A stretch of 54,267 bases of DNA. It comes from Solibacillus isronensis. GTDB taxonomy: Bacteria; Bacillota; Bacilli; Bacillales_A; Planococcaceae. Of the stretch, positions 10,407 to 19,738 are shown piece after piece. The notes beneath the pieces were generated by a model. That model saw nothing but the letters and a program-made list of their open reading frames with translations, was not told the origin of the DNA and did not search any database. A program made the position numbers and the translations under genes. Location: NCBI RefSeq assembly GCF_023715405.1, contig NZ_JAMBOC010000008.1, positions 1 to 54,267 of the forward strand, in the 5' to 3' direction. Numbering within the stretch: position 1 is the first letter of the stretch; every line of letters begins with the position of its first letter.

Positions 10407-11271
10407 TCACAAAGCCTTCAAGTTCACTTTTATCGAAGTGGTACTTTTCTAAACAGAAGTGACATTGTGCTTCTGCTTGACCATCTTCGTCAATCATTTC
10501 CTGAATCTCACCGACACCTAAACTGATAATTGCCGCACCAAAACGCTCTTTTGAACATTGACATTGGAACTGTACAGGCATTGATGAAAGAATTTGAACG
10601 TTTCCTTCTCCTAATACCGCTTCTAAAATTTGCTCAGGTGAATATCCCTTTTCAATCATTTTTGATACAGGCTCAATTGAAGATAAACGTTTTTCAATTG
10701 CTTCGATCGTTTCTTCATCACAGCCAGGCATTAATTGAATGATAAAGCCACCTGCAGCTAAAATTGTATTATCCGGATTTACTAATACACCTAGGCCTAC
10801 TGAAGAAGGTACCTGTTCAGATGAAGCGAAGTAGTATGTGAAGTCTTCAGCGATTTCTCCTGAGACAATCGGTGTTTGGCCTGAGAACATATCACGTAAA
10901 CCTAAATCTTTAACAACTGTAAGTGCTCCCTGAGAACCGACACCTGCACGTACATCCAGTTTCCCCTGTTCATTTAATTCAAAGTGAACATGTGGGTTTG
11001 TAACGAAGCCGCGCACATCTCCTTTGGCATCTGCATCGATAACCATTGGACCGATTGGACCGTTCCCTTCGATTTTTACCGTAATTTTGTCGTCCCCTTT
11101 TAACATCGCACCCATCATTACAGATGCTGTCATTGAACGGCCAAGCGCAGCAGATACTACAGGCCATGTATTATGGCGGCGTTGTGCTTCTCCTACAGTT
11201 TCAGTTGTATTTGTTGCAAATGCACGAACTTGTCCGTCATATGCAATTCCTCTTACTAAGTAGTCTTTCAT
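10390..11271 (-). CDS. hslO: Redox-regulated chaperone Hsp33
   Basis: Holdase chaperone switched on by oxidation. The 293-residue protein has the N-terminal chaperone domain ([13 protein letters not shown] start) and the C-terminal zinc switch with a CxC pair (QCQCSKERF, about residue 238) and a CxxC pair ([10 protein letters not shown], about residue 271). All four cysteines are present. GAGG lies 9 bases before the ATG. It follows coaX by 17 bases and precedes yacD with overlap, so the three genes form an operon. Confidence 0.96.
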   Translation of the reverse strand: MKDYLVRGIAYDGQVRAFATNTTETVGEAQRRHNTWPVVSAALGRSMTASVMMGAMLKGDDKITVKIEGNGPIGPMVIDADAKGDVRGFVTNPHVHFELNEQGKLDVRAGVGSQGALTVVKDLGLRDMFSGQTPIVSGEIAEDFTYYFASSEQVPSSVGLGVLVNPDNTILAAGGFIIQLMPGCDEETIEAIEKRLSSIEPVSKMIEKGYSPEQILEAVLGEGNVQILSSMPVQFQCQCSKERFGAAIISLGVGEIQEMIDEDGQAEAQCHFCLEKYHFDKSELEGFVNEIQS

Positions 11272-11288
11272 GTTGAAATTCCTCTTTT

Positions 11289-12056
11289 CTATTGATTTCT
11301 TTTATAAATCGTCGCAAGTCCCTTGAGTGTCAAAAACGGATCGACAACATCAATCATCTGGGTTTCATTAGCGATTAATTTAGCCAGCCCGCCAGTTGCA
11401 ATTACGAGGGGCTCTTCTTTACTTTGAGCTTTCATACGACTGACGATGCCTTCTACTTGTCCTAAAAACCCGTAAAAAACACCCGCCTGCATAGCAGCTA
11501 CCGTATTCTTTGCCACAACTTGCGATGTATGGGCAATTTCTATGCGAGGTAATTTGGCAGCACGCGTATAGAGCGCCTCTGTTGATATAGCAATACCAGG
11601 TGCAATGGCTCCCCCTAAATAATCGCCTCGCTCATTAATAAAGCAATACGTAATCGCTGTACCAAAATCGATAATAATTAGTGGCCTGCCGCTATATTGC
11701 TGTAATGCGGCAACCGCATTCACGATACGGTCTGACCCAACTTCACGCGGGTTTTCATACTTTATATTCAAGCCTGTTTTTACACCAGGCCCTACAATTA
11801 AAGGCTGGATACTGAAATATTTTTTACACATTAATTCAAGTGCAAACATTATAGGTGGCACAACTGAGGATATAATAATCCCTTTTACTTGTTCAAATGA
11901 AATGCCTTCATGAGCAAAAAACGCCTTAAATTGCATCGCATATTCATCTTCAGTTTTTCGTATGTTTGTTTCTGTTCGCCAATGATGGATAAGTTTATCC
12001 TGATGATAAATTCCTAAAATGATATTGGAGTTACCTGCATTCATTACTAAAATCAC
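11289..12056 (-). CDS. coaX: Type III pantothenate kinase
   Basis: Phosphorylates pantothenate, the first step to coenzyme A; an ASKHA-fold enzyme. The protein has 255 residues. It retains [26 protein letters not shown] with the catalytic Asp, the DFGTAITYC motif, GGAIAPGI and the C-terminal ATGGLA and VDPFLTLKG segments. The first phosphate motif, normally DxGNT/S, reads NAGNS, with Asn in place of Asp at residue 6. The start is taken as the GTG 6 bases after AGGTG; a GTG three codons earlier overlaps that box. Confidence 0.92.
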   Translation of the reverse strand: MILVMNAGNSNIILGIYHQDKLIHHWRTETNIRKTEDEYAMQFKAFFAHEGISFEQVKGIIISSVVPPIMFALELMCKKYFSIQPLIVGPGVKTGLNIKYENPREVGSDRIVNAVAALQQYSGRPLIIIDFGTAITYCFINERGDYLGGAIAPGIAISTEALYTRAAKLPRIEIAHTSQVVAKNTVAAMQAGVFYGFLGQVEGIVSRMKAQSKEEPLVIATGGLAKLIANETQMIDVVDPFLTLKGLATIYKRNQ

Positions 12057-12088
12057 AAGTGGCACCTACTTTTCCTGTACTGAAAAAA

Positions 12089-12097
12089 ATCATACCA
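12089..12097 (-). promoter_or_regulatory. Possible extended -10 promoter of coaX-hslO-yacD
   Basis: The minus strand reads TGGTATGAT, an extended -10 without a clear -35, about 30 bases upstream of the coaX start and downstream of the ftsH terminator. Confidence 0.38.
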
Positions 12098-12164
12098 TAT
12101 TTGGCCATCTACTATACAGTATTCAGTATTTTTAGCCGGCAATCCTTCCCTTTCAACAACATCC

Positions 12165-12225
12165 GTTGATTTGCCAAGCGGACAGACGCTTTCCGCTAGA
12201 GTTTGCGTCCTCTATTTTAATCAAC
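12165..12225. repeat. Palindromic intergenic element (copy 2)
   Basis: Terminal inverted repeats GTTGATT/AATCAAC (12165-12171 and 12219-12225) enclose an internal AGCGGA/TCCGCT hairpin. Like the element at 9285-9348 it has the ACGCTTTCCGC core and TTGATT/AATCAA ends at comparable spacing, so the two look like diverged members of one family. Confidence 0.6.
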
Positions 12226-12254
12226 TTCCGTTATGTCAAAAGGAAATATATTAA

Positions 12255-12299
12255 GAAGAAAAAACTGACTATCTCCTTTTCCCAGGAAATAGTCAGTTT
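12255..12299 (-). terminator. ftsH terminator
   Basis: A perfect 11-bp stem (12262-12272 with 12289-12299) is followed by a U-rich tail on the minus strand. It begins 7 bases after the ftsH stop. Confidence 0.9.
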
Positions 12300-12306
12300 C
12301 ATTGTA

Positions 12307-14343
12307 TTATTTTGGACGGTCTTCATCGATGCCTTGCGGGCGATCATCTGAAACGTCTTTCGGTAAATCTTCAACTGTTGGTGATTTCTTTTCACCTTGA
12401 ACTTCTTTGTTGATCGAAACATTACCAGCAGTTTCAATTGTTGGTGTTGCTTCTTTTTGTTCTTTTGGAAGCTCAGATTCTACTACCGCCTCTTCAGGAG
12501 GTAATATACCGTGGTCGCGTAAATGTTCGATTTGCTGTGCATTTAACGTTTCTTTATCAATTAACGTATTTGCGATTAAATCTAGTAAATCACGACGCTC
12601 TGTTAAAATACGTTTCGTACGGGCATATTGCTCATCAACGATACGCTGAACTTCTTTATCAATTTCATATGCTACTGTATCAGAATAATTTTGATCTGAA
12701 CCGAAGTCACGACCTAAGAATGGGTTACCGCCTTGGTTTGAGCCGTATTGAACAGCACCAAGACTATTGCTCATTCCGTATTCTGTTACCATTGCACGTG
12801 CAATGCTCGTTACTTTCTGGAAGTCATTATGTGCACCTGTTGATACTTCGCCAAGCACGATTTCCTCCGCAACACGTCCGCCAAGCAATCCGGCAATACG
12901 GTCAAGTAACTCTTGCTTCGTTGTGAAGAAACGCTCTTCTTTCGGTAACATGATGGCATAACCACCAGCTTGACCACGAGGGACAATCGTTACTTTATGA
13001 ACAGTATCTGCTTCATCCAATTCAAGACCGACCACTACGTGACCAGCTTCATGGAATGCAACAAGCTTTTTCTCTTTTGGAGAGTATACACGGCTTGCTT
13101 TTGCAGGACCGGCAATTACGCGGTCAGAAGCTTCATCAATATCAGCCATGTTTATTGATTTTTTGTTTTTACGAGCTGCTACTAGTGCTGCTTCGTTTAA
13201 CAAGTTTTCTAAATCTGCACCTGAGAATCCTGGTGTACGTTGTGCAACAGCTGCCAAATCAACTGTATCTGATAATGGCTTATTGCGTGCATGTACTTTA
13301 AGGATTGCTTCACGGCCTTTTACGTCTGGGTGACCAACTGTAATTTGACGGTCAAAACGACCCGGACGTAATAATGCTTTATCTAGAATATCCGGGCGGT
13401 TTGTTGCAGCGATGATAATAATACCTTCGTTTGCACCGAAACCATCCATTTCAACTAGTAATTGGTTTAATGTTTGTTCACGCTCATCGTGTCCACCACC
13501 AAGACCTGCACCACGTTGACGACCTACTGCATCAATCTCATCGATGAAAATGATACATGGGGCATTTTTCTTAGCGTTTTCAAATAAGTCACGAACACGA
13601 GATGCACCGACACCGACGAACATCTCTACGAAATCAGAACCTGAAATCGAGAAGAATGGTACGCCCGCTTCACCGGCAACAGCACGTGCAAGTAATGTTT
13701 TACCTGTACCTGGAGGACCTACTAATAGAATCCCTTTAGGAATACGTGCACCGATATCAGTGAATTTACGGTGATCTTTTAAGAAATCTACTACTTCAAC
13801 TAGTTCTTGTTTCTCTTCGTCGGCACCTGCCACGTCATTGAAACGAACTTTTTTCTTCGTGTCATCAAATAGCTTAGCTTTTGACTTCCCGAAGTTCATC
13901 ACCTTATTACCGCCACCTTGCGATTGGCTTAGTAAGAAGAAGAATAAAATAATAATGATGACAAATGGAATGATGCTCGTAAGGAATGTTACGAACCCAC
14001 TTGTTTGTGGTTGTTCTAAAATTTCCACTCCTGGATATTCACCGTTTGCAACTTGTTCTTCAACTTGCAAAATACGGTCTACAGAAGTTTGGTCATTTTG
14101 TAAAACGTTCACTGTGAAAGTTTCGCCTTCTTCAGCGCCTCTCATCTGACCTACAATCTTATACACGCCTCTTTCAGGCTGTATGTCCATAGAAGCAATC
14201 TCATTGCTCTCTAAAGCCTCAAAAAACGCATAGTAATCAAGGTTTTCAGTTGTCTTTTTTCCACCATTAAATGTTCCAAAAATCCCGATAATCACGAGAA
14301 ATATTAGTAAATAAAATATGGTGTATCGAAATATTCGATTCAT
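12307..14343 (-). CDS. ftsH: ATP-dependent zinc metalloprotease FtsH
   Basis: Membrane AAA+ protease for quality control; in B. subtilis it is also needed for sporulation. The 678-residue protein has two transmembrane segments (about residues 6-26 and 108-130) around an extracellular domain, Walker A GPPGTGKT, Walker B IIFIDEID, the SRH region [20 protein letters not shown] and the zinc site HEAGH. The acidic, proline-rich tail is low complexity. An upstream in-frame start gives 5 extra residues, but GAGGAGG lies 6 bases before the ATG chosen, giving MNRIFRYT. It follows hpt and tilS as in B. subtilis. Confidence 0.97.
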   Translation of the reverse strand: MNRIFRYTIFYLLIFLVIIGIFGTFNGGKKTTENLDYYAFFEALESNEIASMDIQPERGVYKIVGQMRGAEEGETFTVNVLQNDQTSVDRILQVEEQVANGEYPGVEILEQPQTSGFVTFLTSIIPFVIIIILFFFLLSQSQGGGNKVMNFGKSKAKLFDDTKKKVRFNDVAGADEEKQELVEVVDFLKDHRKFTDIGARIPKGILLVGPPGTGKTLLARAVAGEAGVPFFSISGSDFVEMFVGVGASRVRDLFENAKKNAPCIIFIDEIDAVGRQRGAGLGGGHDEREQTLNQLLVEMDGFGANEGIIIIAATNRPDILDKALLRPGRFDRQITVGHPDVKGREAILKVHARNKPLSDTVDLAAVAQRTPGFSGADLENLLNEAALVAARKNKKSINMADIDEASDRVIAGPAKASRVYSPKEKKLVAFHEAGHVVVGLELDEADTVHKVTIVPRGQAGGYAIMLPKEERFFTTKQELLDRIAGLLGGRVAEEIVLGEVSTGAHNDFQKVTSIARAMVTEYGMSNSLGAVQYGSNQGGNPFLGRDFGSDQNYSDTVAYEIDKEVQRIVDEQYARTKRILTERRDLLDLIANTLIDKETLNAQQIEHLRDHGILPPEEAVVESELPKEQKEATPTIETAGNVSINKEVQGEKKSPTVEDLPKDVSDDRPQGIDEDRPK

Positions 14344-14429
14344 CCCCAGCCTCCTCACAACGTTACAGAAAAACTATAAGTAAAATCTTAACATACGTTG
14401 AAATTTTCATACAATAAAAAGCACCGCAC

Positions 14430-14458
14430 ATTTTAAACGTTAAAACGAATTATGACAA
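14430..14458 (-). promoter_or_regulatory. ftsH promoter with an overlapping palindrome
   Basis: The minus strand has -35 TTGTCA (14453-14458), 17 bases, -10 TAAAAT (14430-14435). A TTTTAA-acg-TTAAAA inverted repeat (14431-14445) lies over the spacer and -10 and could bind a regulator. Confidence 0.5.
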
Positions 14459-14529
14459 AATGCGCTCATTTACTACTTATGTCCTGGATGCTTGCCTTAA
14501 AATTGAAGGTTTGTACAATCTAGAAAATA

Positions 14530-15072
14530 TTAGAATGAGTATACTTCACGTTTTAAAATTCCAATGTAAGGTAAGTTACGATATTTCTCTGCATAATCTA
14601 GACCGTAGCCTACAACAAAACCGTCCGGAACTTCGAAGCCAACAACATCTGCATTCAATTCCACTTTACGACCAGATGGCTTATCCAGTAACGTTACGAT
14701 TTTAATCGATTTTGCTTTACGGTATTTAAATAAATCCACTAAATAGCTTAAAGTTAAACCACTGTCGATAATGTCTTCAATAATAATGACATCGCGACCT
14801 TCAACACTTGTATTTAAGTCTTTAAGAATTTTTACTTCTCCAGATGAAACAGTTGCATTCCCATATGAAGTAACATCCATAAAGTCCAGCTCTACATAAG
14901 AATCGAAACGTTTCATCAGATCCGTCATAAATGGCATTGCACCTTTTAGCACCCCGACAGCTAATGGGAACATGTCTTTGTATTCCTCTGTCAATTGAGC
15001 GCCAAGCTCTTTAATACGTTCCTGGATTTGTTCTTCTGTAATCATAATTTTTTCGATGTCATTTTGAATCAT
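14530..15072 (-). CDS. hpt: Hypoxanthine phosphoribosyltransferase
   Basis: Salvages hypoxanthine and guanine using PRPP. The 180-residue protein contains the PRPP loop [14 protein letters not shown], the metal-binding DFMDVTSYG segment and the purine-binding [24 protein letters not shown] motif. The ATG has AAGGAGG 9 bases upstream; an upstream in-frame ATG lacks a site. In B. subtilis HprT and TilS together activate ftsH transcription, and the tilS-hpt-ftsH order is kept here. Confidence 0.97.
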   Translation of the reverse strand: MIQNDIEKIMITEEQIQERIKELGAQLTEEYKDMFPLAVGVLKGAMPFMTDLMKRFDSYVELDFMDVTSYGNATVSSGEVKILKDLNTSVEGRDVIIIEDIIDSGLTLSYLVDLFKYRKAKSIKIVTLLDKPSGRKVELNADVVGFEVPDGFVVGYGLDYAEKYRNLPYIGILKREVYSF

Positions 15073-15104
15073 GAGTAGATTCCTCCTTTTATTGTTCAAA
15101 CTTT

Positions 15105-16511
15105 CTAAAGACGTTCATTGCTATCGACAAGAAGCACCATTTCATGCAATGCCGACTTTACATTAGAAAATTTATTGTTAACGCGTACAGCTACTATCGC
15201 TAAAAGGTCATCATTAGCATCGACTAACAATGGCCAGCTAGCTCTTTTTGTTAAAGGAATCTTGTCATCAATAAAAATGCGAGATACTTTTTTCTGATGC
15301 GGCATACCTTGTAGCAAAATACGATCCCCTTGTTTGGGAGCCCTTACGAATAAGGGAAACGATACAGTTGATGCGGTGAAAAAGTGATGCGGATACTTTT
15401 GCAGTAAGTCCTCATCACATCGTGCAAGTTCCCCAATATATATGCGCATCGTTCCAAGCACACACCACTCATTCAAAGCGATTTGTTGATTTGATGTCGG
15501 CAAGTCCTGCTGCTTATATTCAAATACAACTTCATCGTATTGTTGACGCGCAATAAAATTCTCCGGTAAATCAAGTATACGACTTCCATCCGACGTTGAG
15601 AATAACGTCAAAATCGTCGTACAAAGTGCGTAGCTTTGAATCGTATTTGAATCGTTATAAAGATAACTTAATAGTATTAAAATGAGCCTTCTTTGTAAAG
15701 CAAGTGGCTCTTTTTGCAGTTCCGAAACCTTCACTTTATAACAATTTTTGTCGACTTTCTGAAAAAGCTTCGAAAAACGCTCTTCTGCAAGCTCCATTAA
15801 ATACGAATCATCATCTAAAAGCTGCTGTGCAATGTGGACTGCGTGCCGGGAAACAAGGGGGTTTTCTTCCTTCAAGACTGGGACGACATTGTGACGGAAA
15901 CGATTACGGGTATAGTTATTCTTTGCATTGCTTGGATCTTCACGGTATAAATGACCTTTACTATGTAAATATTCCCCAATTTCGTCTTTTGTAACCATCA
16001 AAAAAGGACGAATTACGGTAAATTGTTGAAATTTACGTGACGGTAAAATACCTTTCAATCCGTTTAGTGAACTCGCTTTCGTCAATGCCATTAACATTGA
16101 TTCGAGCTGATCGTCCGCATGATGTGCCGTTACTAATTTTGAAAACTTATGTGTATGCATGACGGTTTCAAAGAAATGATAGCGTTCCTTCCGGCAAATC
16201 GCCTGAATGTTTCCGCCTTCTTTTTTGTGGATTTCCGCAATGGGTATCGCACAGCTATAGAAAGGTATCGCCCAGTCATTACATGCTTGCTCAACAAATT
16301 GGAGGTCTTGAGCAGATTGTTCGCCGCGCAGCATATGGTCAACATGCGCCACGGCGAGCTCAATTTGAAAATAGTTTCGGAAATGATAAAAAAAAGAAAG
16401 AAGCGCCATTGAATCAACGCCTCCTGAACAAGCAATTAATAGTTTATCTCCACTTTTAATAAGCTGCTGCTCTTTTATATACGCTAATACTTGATGTTCT
16501 AAAGTGTGCAT
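15105..16511 (-). CDS. tilS: tRNA(Ile)-lysidine synthetase
   Basis: Attaches lysine to C34 of tRNA-Ile(CAU), changing it to read AUA. The 468-residue protein has the PP-loop [10 protein letters not shown] near residue 30, the [12 protein letters not shown] motif, the [10 protein letters not shown] motif and C-terminal tRNA-binding domains ending in the [12 protein letters not shown] segment. A GAGGTG box precedes the ATG. The gene starts 21 bases after the spoIIE stop, without the yabS and yabT genes that separate them in B. subtilis. Confidence 0.96.
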   Translation of the reverse strand: MHTLEHQVLAYIKEQQLIKSGDKLLIACSGGVDSMALLSFFYHFRNYFQIELAVAHVDHMLRGEQSAQDLQFVEQACNDWAIPFYSCAIPIAEIHKKEGGNIQAICRKERYHFFETVMHTHKFSKLVTAHHADDQLESMLMALTKASSLNGLKGILPSRKFQQFTVIRPFLMVTKDEIGEYLHSKGHLYREDPSNAKNNYTRNRFRHNVVPVLKEENPLVSRHAVHIAQQLLDDDSYLMELAEERFSKLFQKVDKNCYKVKVSELQKEPLALQRRLILILLSYLYNDSNTIQSYALCTTILTLFSTSDGSRILDLPENFIARQQYDEVVFEYKQQDLPTSNQQIALNEWCVLGTMRIYIGELARCDEDLLQKYPHHFFTASTVSFPLFVRAPKQGDRILLQGMPHQKKVSRIFIDDKIPLTKRASWPLLVDANDDLLAIVAVRVNNKFSNVKSALHEMVLLVDSNERL

Positions 16512-16532
16512 TTACTCACCTCATATTACATT

Positions 16533-18887
16533 TCAATGTGTGATTGCTGGTCTGAATACTTGCCACGGTTTTATTACATGCTGCAAACGGAATAGCATTA
16601 CGGTGCAATCGTCTGCAATCGGGTATCTTTGTTTGAATTGTGTCATGACATCGAATAATACAACCTGGATGGAAGCGCCATTTTCCAGCCCTTGACGAAT
16701 CAGCCTGATAAATAATTGCTCCTGTGCATCCCATTGCGCAGATGGTGAAAATAATCCATCAGAAATCATTAAAATAACATCCTCTGACAATAGTTGCGTC
16801 ATTTCCGTATCAATTGCGAAATTAGGTAAAAAACCAATCGGGGCACTTGTACTTTCTATTTTGAATAGATCATTCCCTCTTAACACATATGTCGTCATGC
16901 CTCCCGCTTTCCAACACCATAAATGGCCGAACTGTAAATCGACAAGTGCAAAATCCATTGTTGCATACATGTCCGAATCGTTTTTCAGCGACATTACATA
17001 ATGCATTGTGTGCATCGCTGTTTCAGGATCCATGTTATACGTAAGGCAATCCTGCATCATTTGAATTAAGCGTTCACTTTCACGATTTGCTCGCACATTC
17101 GTCCCCATTCCATCCGACAGCATAATCGCCATAAGTCCCGGATGAATCGGAAACACACGGTAAGAGTCACCGGAAATTGCATGATTTGCGTGGGAATACG
17201 TATATATATCATACTCCAACTGATAACGAATTGCTGAAGTAAACTTAATTTGACGGTAAAAAATAGGCGAGTGCTGCTCGTAAATCTGTTCACCTTTCAA
17301 TGGTTCATGCAAAAATTCAAACAGTTGCTGCTCTAGTTGGTGGATAACGACATGTGCATCACGATGATCTGCGACATAACAAACGAACTCTCGATTCCCT
17401 ATTTCATTTTTTATCCACTGAATATGCAAACAGTTAATATCATGTTCTTTTAAAAATTGCTGCATCTCCCCATCCATTTCCGATGTGCCGATTTCTAATC
17501 GCTGGCTGTTTAACAGCTTTTCAAAGTGACTGCTTAAATCCCGAAGCTGTAAGGCAATCATTTTTTTGCCATGATAGAACTGTCTCTCCATATGCTCTTT
17601 GTGTAAAGCAGACTCTAGTTCTTCCAGCAATTTAGAAGATTTAATGCATTTCCCTTTCAGCTGCTCTTCTACCCGAATCCAGCTAACCGGTTTCGTACTT
17701 CTTTTTGCTAATCTCCACGAATCAATAATTCCTTCCATCTCCCCGTTTCTCCCCCAGCACTCTTCATATTTGAAACAGCTGGAGCAAATTAGAAACGGTT
17801 CTGCAGTTGTCTTACTTTTGGTCTTATTTTGTGTGAAATGATCAAACACAAGCTCCTTCATAAAAGATACAAATTGCTGAAACTGCTTAAGCTGCACTTC
17901 CACCACTTCATTACGGTTCACTTGAATGATGCTGACTGTTGTTTGTTTATAGTACATTTTACAATACTCAAGTATATTTTTCGGCAAAAGCAGAAAAATG
18001 ATGGCCCCTGTAAGCATCGATATAAAATAAACACTATCAATCGGTAATGTCGCATCATAAAAGAAGAAAAAGATACTTGGCAGAAAACTAAAGAGCGCAA
18101 CGACATAACGTCCCTGATTTTGTACAAAAGCTGCGACCAGCCCCGTACAAGCATATAAAATCATCATACCTGTGAAAGATAAGTTTGCTAAGCCGATAAA
18201 AAAGCCAAGAGATAATGAAAAGATGACCGTAGCTCCAACCGTAGAGGCATAGGCTACAAGGCAAATGAGGAAGTGAAGAACGATCAGCGCCATTGAAAAG
18301 TAAAAAAGCGCTAAGTTTTCCATGCCGATCAACATACCGGCCAAAACGACAATAATTGCCGTTATTTTTTCTCTTGTCCACTCGATATTTCCATTTTCTT
18401 TACTCGGCAATGTCAAAATACGCATAAAAAACAAAATCGATACCGCAAAAAAGCATTCATATACGATATAAAATAATGTCATGACGGATGGCATACCGCT
18501 ATGAAGCATCATCTGCCATGCTAGTTGAATAGCAATAATTGTACTGGCTAGTAAAAAGTAAGGGGATATTTTTATAAACTTAAACCGGACGAGACATTCC
18601 ATGAAGAAAAGCTGCACTAAAACAACAGCTGCTTGTCCAAAGCCAAGAAAGAGCGTTCCTAGTATTCCCCCTAGTAAAGCACTCTTCTGAAATGAGACAA
18701 ATCTCGTTCGAATAACAAGCCAAAAAGGTAAAAATAACGGAGTAACAGCTTCAAAGAAAACTGCCTGTGCAAAACAGAAAGCTGCAAACGCTATAACACT
18801 CGCTATTATCATTCTCGATTTTTCTTTATATAAGAATAAGCTTAAGTTTAGTGTTTGAAACTCATTTTGATTATTTAATGTCACCAT
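16533..18887 (-). CDS. spoIIE: Stage II sporulation protein E, PP2C phosphatase
   Basis: Dephosphorylates SpoIIAA to activate sigma-F in the forespore and acts at the asymmetric septum. The 784-residue protein has about ten N-terminal membrane helices (residues 25-300), a central region with the conserved cysteine pair CSSCFKYEECW, and a C-terminal PP2C domain from about residue 560 with metal-binding Asp in SGDSYR, SDGMGTNVRA, MISDGLF and DDCTVMLF. The GMGTNVRA stretch differs from the GMGNGARA typical of the family. The start is the ATG 11 bases after AAAGG; a GTG four codons earlier overlaps the box. Confidence 0.96.
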   Translation of the reverse strand: MVTLNNQNEFQTLNLSLFLYKEKSRMIIASVIAFAAFCFAQAVFFEAVTPLFLPFWLVIRTRFVSFQKSALLGGILGTLFLGFGQAAVVLVQLFFMECLVRFKFIKISPYFLLASTIIAIQLAWQMMLHSGMPSVMTLFYIVYECFFAVSILFFMRILTLPSKENGNIEWTREKITAIIVVLAGMLIGMENLALFYFSMALIVLHFLICLVAYASTVGATVIFSLSLGFFIGLANLSFTGMMILYACTGLVAAFVQNQGRYVVALFSFLPSIFFFFYDATLPIDSVYFISMLTGAIIFLLLPKNILEYCKMYYKQTTVSIIQVNRNEVVEVQLKQFQQFVSFMKELVFDHFTQNKTKSKTTAEPFLICSSCFKYEECWGRNGEMEGIIDSWRLAKRSTKPVSWIRVEEQLKGKCIKSSKLLEELESALHKEHMERQFYHGKKMIALQLRDLSSHFEKLLNSQRLEIGTSEMDGEMQQFLKEHDINCLHIQWIKNEIGNREFVCYVADHRDAHVVIHQLEQQLFEFLHEPLKGEQIYEQHSPIFYRQIKFTSAIRYQLEYDIYTYSHANHAISGDSYRVFPIHPGLMAIMLSDGMGTNVRANRESERLIQMMQDCLTYNMDPETAMHTMHYVMSLKNDSDMYATMDFALVDLQFGHLWCWKAGGMTTYVLRGNDLFKIESTSAPIGFLPNFAIDTEMTQLLSEDVILMISDGLFSPSAQWDAQEQLFIRLIRQGLENGASIQVVLFDVMTQFKQRYPIADDCTVMLFRLQHVIKPWQVFRPAITH

Positions 18888-18916
18888 TTTTACTATCACC
18901 TTTTCTTTTTAACGCT

Positions 18917-18982
18917 ATTATATAAAGCTGAAAAAGTGAAATTTGTCTGTTTGTAGGATTGGCGTCAAAAAATTGTTCGACG
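18917..18982 (-). promoter_or_regulatory. Candidate Spo0A-dependent spoIIE promoter
   Basis: The minus strand has a perfect -10 TATAAT (18917-18922) with a CAGACA -35-like hexamer (18944-18949) 21 bases upstream. This abnormal 21-base spacing is known for Spo0A-activated sigma-A promoters such as B. subtilis spoIIE. A near-match 0A box (TTCGACG, 18976-18982) lies further upstream. Confidence 0.5.
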
Positions 18983-19020
18983 GTTTTTTTACGGTAATAT
19001 GCGCGTTTTTACGCGTTTTT

Positions 19021-19088
19021 TAGTAGAAATTACAAAAAATAATACAAAGTAACTTTATGCGTATTATGATAGTGGAAATTACAAAAAA
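19021..19088. repeat. 19-bp direct repeat pair upstream of the tRNA operon
   Basis: TAGTAGAAATTACAAAAAA (19021-19039) and TAGTGGAAATTACAAAAAA (19070-19088) match at 18 of 19 positions and are 49 bases apart in period. They lie just upstream of the tRNA promoter in the divergent spacer with spoIIE. Confidence 0.85.
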
Positions 19089-19094
19089 ATAGTG

Positions 19095-19123
19095 TTGACA
19101 CTAAATAGACTGCAATGTATTAT
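19095..19123 (+). promoter_or_regulatory. tRNA operon promoter
   Basis: TTGACA (19095-19100), a 17-base spacer and TATTAT (19118-19123) form a strong sigma-A promoter 20 bases before the first tRNA. Confidence 0.85.
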
Positions 19124-19142
19124 TAGTTTTGTTGTTAATTTT

Positions 19143-19219
19143 GGCGGTGTAGCTCAGTTGGCTAGAGCACTCGGTTCATACCCGAAAGGTCGTGGGTTCG
19201 ACTCCCTCTGCCGCCACCA
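19143..19219 (+). tRNA. tRNA-Met (CAT), elongator type
   Basis: A 77-base cloverleaf with a 7-bp acceptor stem (two wobble pairs), anticodon CAT in CGGTTCATACCCG, a TTCGACT T-loop and an encoded CCA end. The paired first position and overall sequence match the elongator tRNA-Met found at this locus in B. subtilis, rather than the initiator. Confidence 0.95.
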
Positions 19220-19225
19220 TTTATA

Positions 19226-19297
19226 GGCCCGTTGGTCAAGTGGTTAAGACACCGCCCTTTCACGGCGGTAACACGGGTTCGAATCCCGTACGGGTCA
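19226..19297 (+). tRNA. tRNA-Glu (TTC)
   Basis: A 72-base cloverleaf with acceptor stem GGCCCGT/ACGGGTC, anticodon TTC in CGCCCTTTCACGGCG and TTCGAAT T-loop. The CCA end is not encoded (TCATCT follows), unlike the neighbouring tRNA-Met, so CCA must be added after transcription. The pair is co-transcribed with a 6-base gap. Confidence 0.96.
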
Positions 19298-19301
19298 TCT
19301 C

Positions 19302-19347
19302 AAAAGCTGTTTAGGAACTTAGTATTCCTAGGCGGCTTTTATTTTTG
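19302..19347 (+). terminator. tRNA operon terminator
   Basis: A 16-bp stem (19302-19317 with 19325-19340) containing three G-U pairs is followed by ATTTTTGT. It begins 4 bases after tRNA-Glu. Confidence 0.9.
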
Positions 19348-19427
19348 TCTCTATTCGTATTCTGTAATTTCGTGACACACACTCTCCCTTATACATTATA
19401 CTTATTAAATAAGAGGAGGCGTTTTCT

Positions 19428-19619
19428 TTGGTGCAAAACTTTACATATTTAGCTTTTCTTTGCGGTATTAGCATGCTTCTAGTCGTTGGAGGCGTCATAT
19501 TGACAAACTTGCCGCTCCCATTACAAATAATTATGATTGCAATCGGTTTAATTGGAGGCATTTTTTGCTTTGTTACCCTTATCCGTGTGCTCATCAAGCA
19601 TAACTCTGAAAAAGAATGA
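19428..19619 (+). CDS. Small two-helix membrane protein, unknown function
   Basis: I do not recognise this 63-residue protein. It has two hydrophobic segments (about residues 6-28 and 33-56) joined by a short NLPLP turn, and a charged tail (KHNSEKE), which suggests a hairpin in the membrane with both ends cytoplasmic. A TTG start at 8 bases after a perfect AGGAGG is chosen; the next codon is GTG. It follows the tRNA terminator, so it probably has its own promoter, and is convergent with yabR, sharing a long hairpin. The strong ribosome site supports it as a real gene. Confidence 0.7.
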   Translation: MVQNFTYLAFLCGISMLLVVGGVILTNLPLPLQIIMIAIGLIGGIFCFVTLIRVLIKHNSEKE

Positions 19620-19650
19620 TCTAATTACGGACCCCTATATCTTCTTTACG

Positions 19651-19702
19651 AAAAAAAGCGATGGATTGTAAGTTTTGCACTTACAATCCATCGCTTTATC
19701 TA
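19651..19702. terminator. Shared terminator between the small membrane gene and yabR
   Basis: A perfect 18-bp stem (19655-19672 with 19680-19697) with a 7-base loop. The U run is strong on the minus strand (yabR side) and weaker on the plus strand. Confidence 0.9.
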
Positions 19703-19738
19703 TTTGACACTTTTTCTACGTTCAAACAGCCAGCAAAA

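Noticed and set aside
12438..12926. 162-codon plus-strand frame opposite ftsH
   Set aside because: It is the antisense shadow of a strongly conserved gene, with no ribosome site or domain. The same applies to the other frames opposite core genes.
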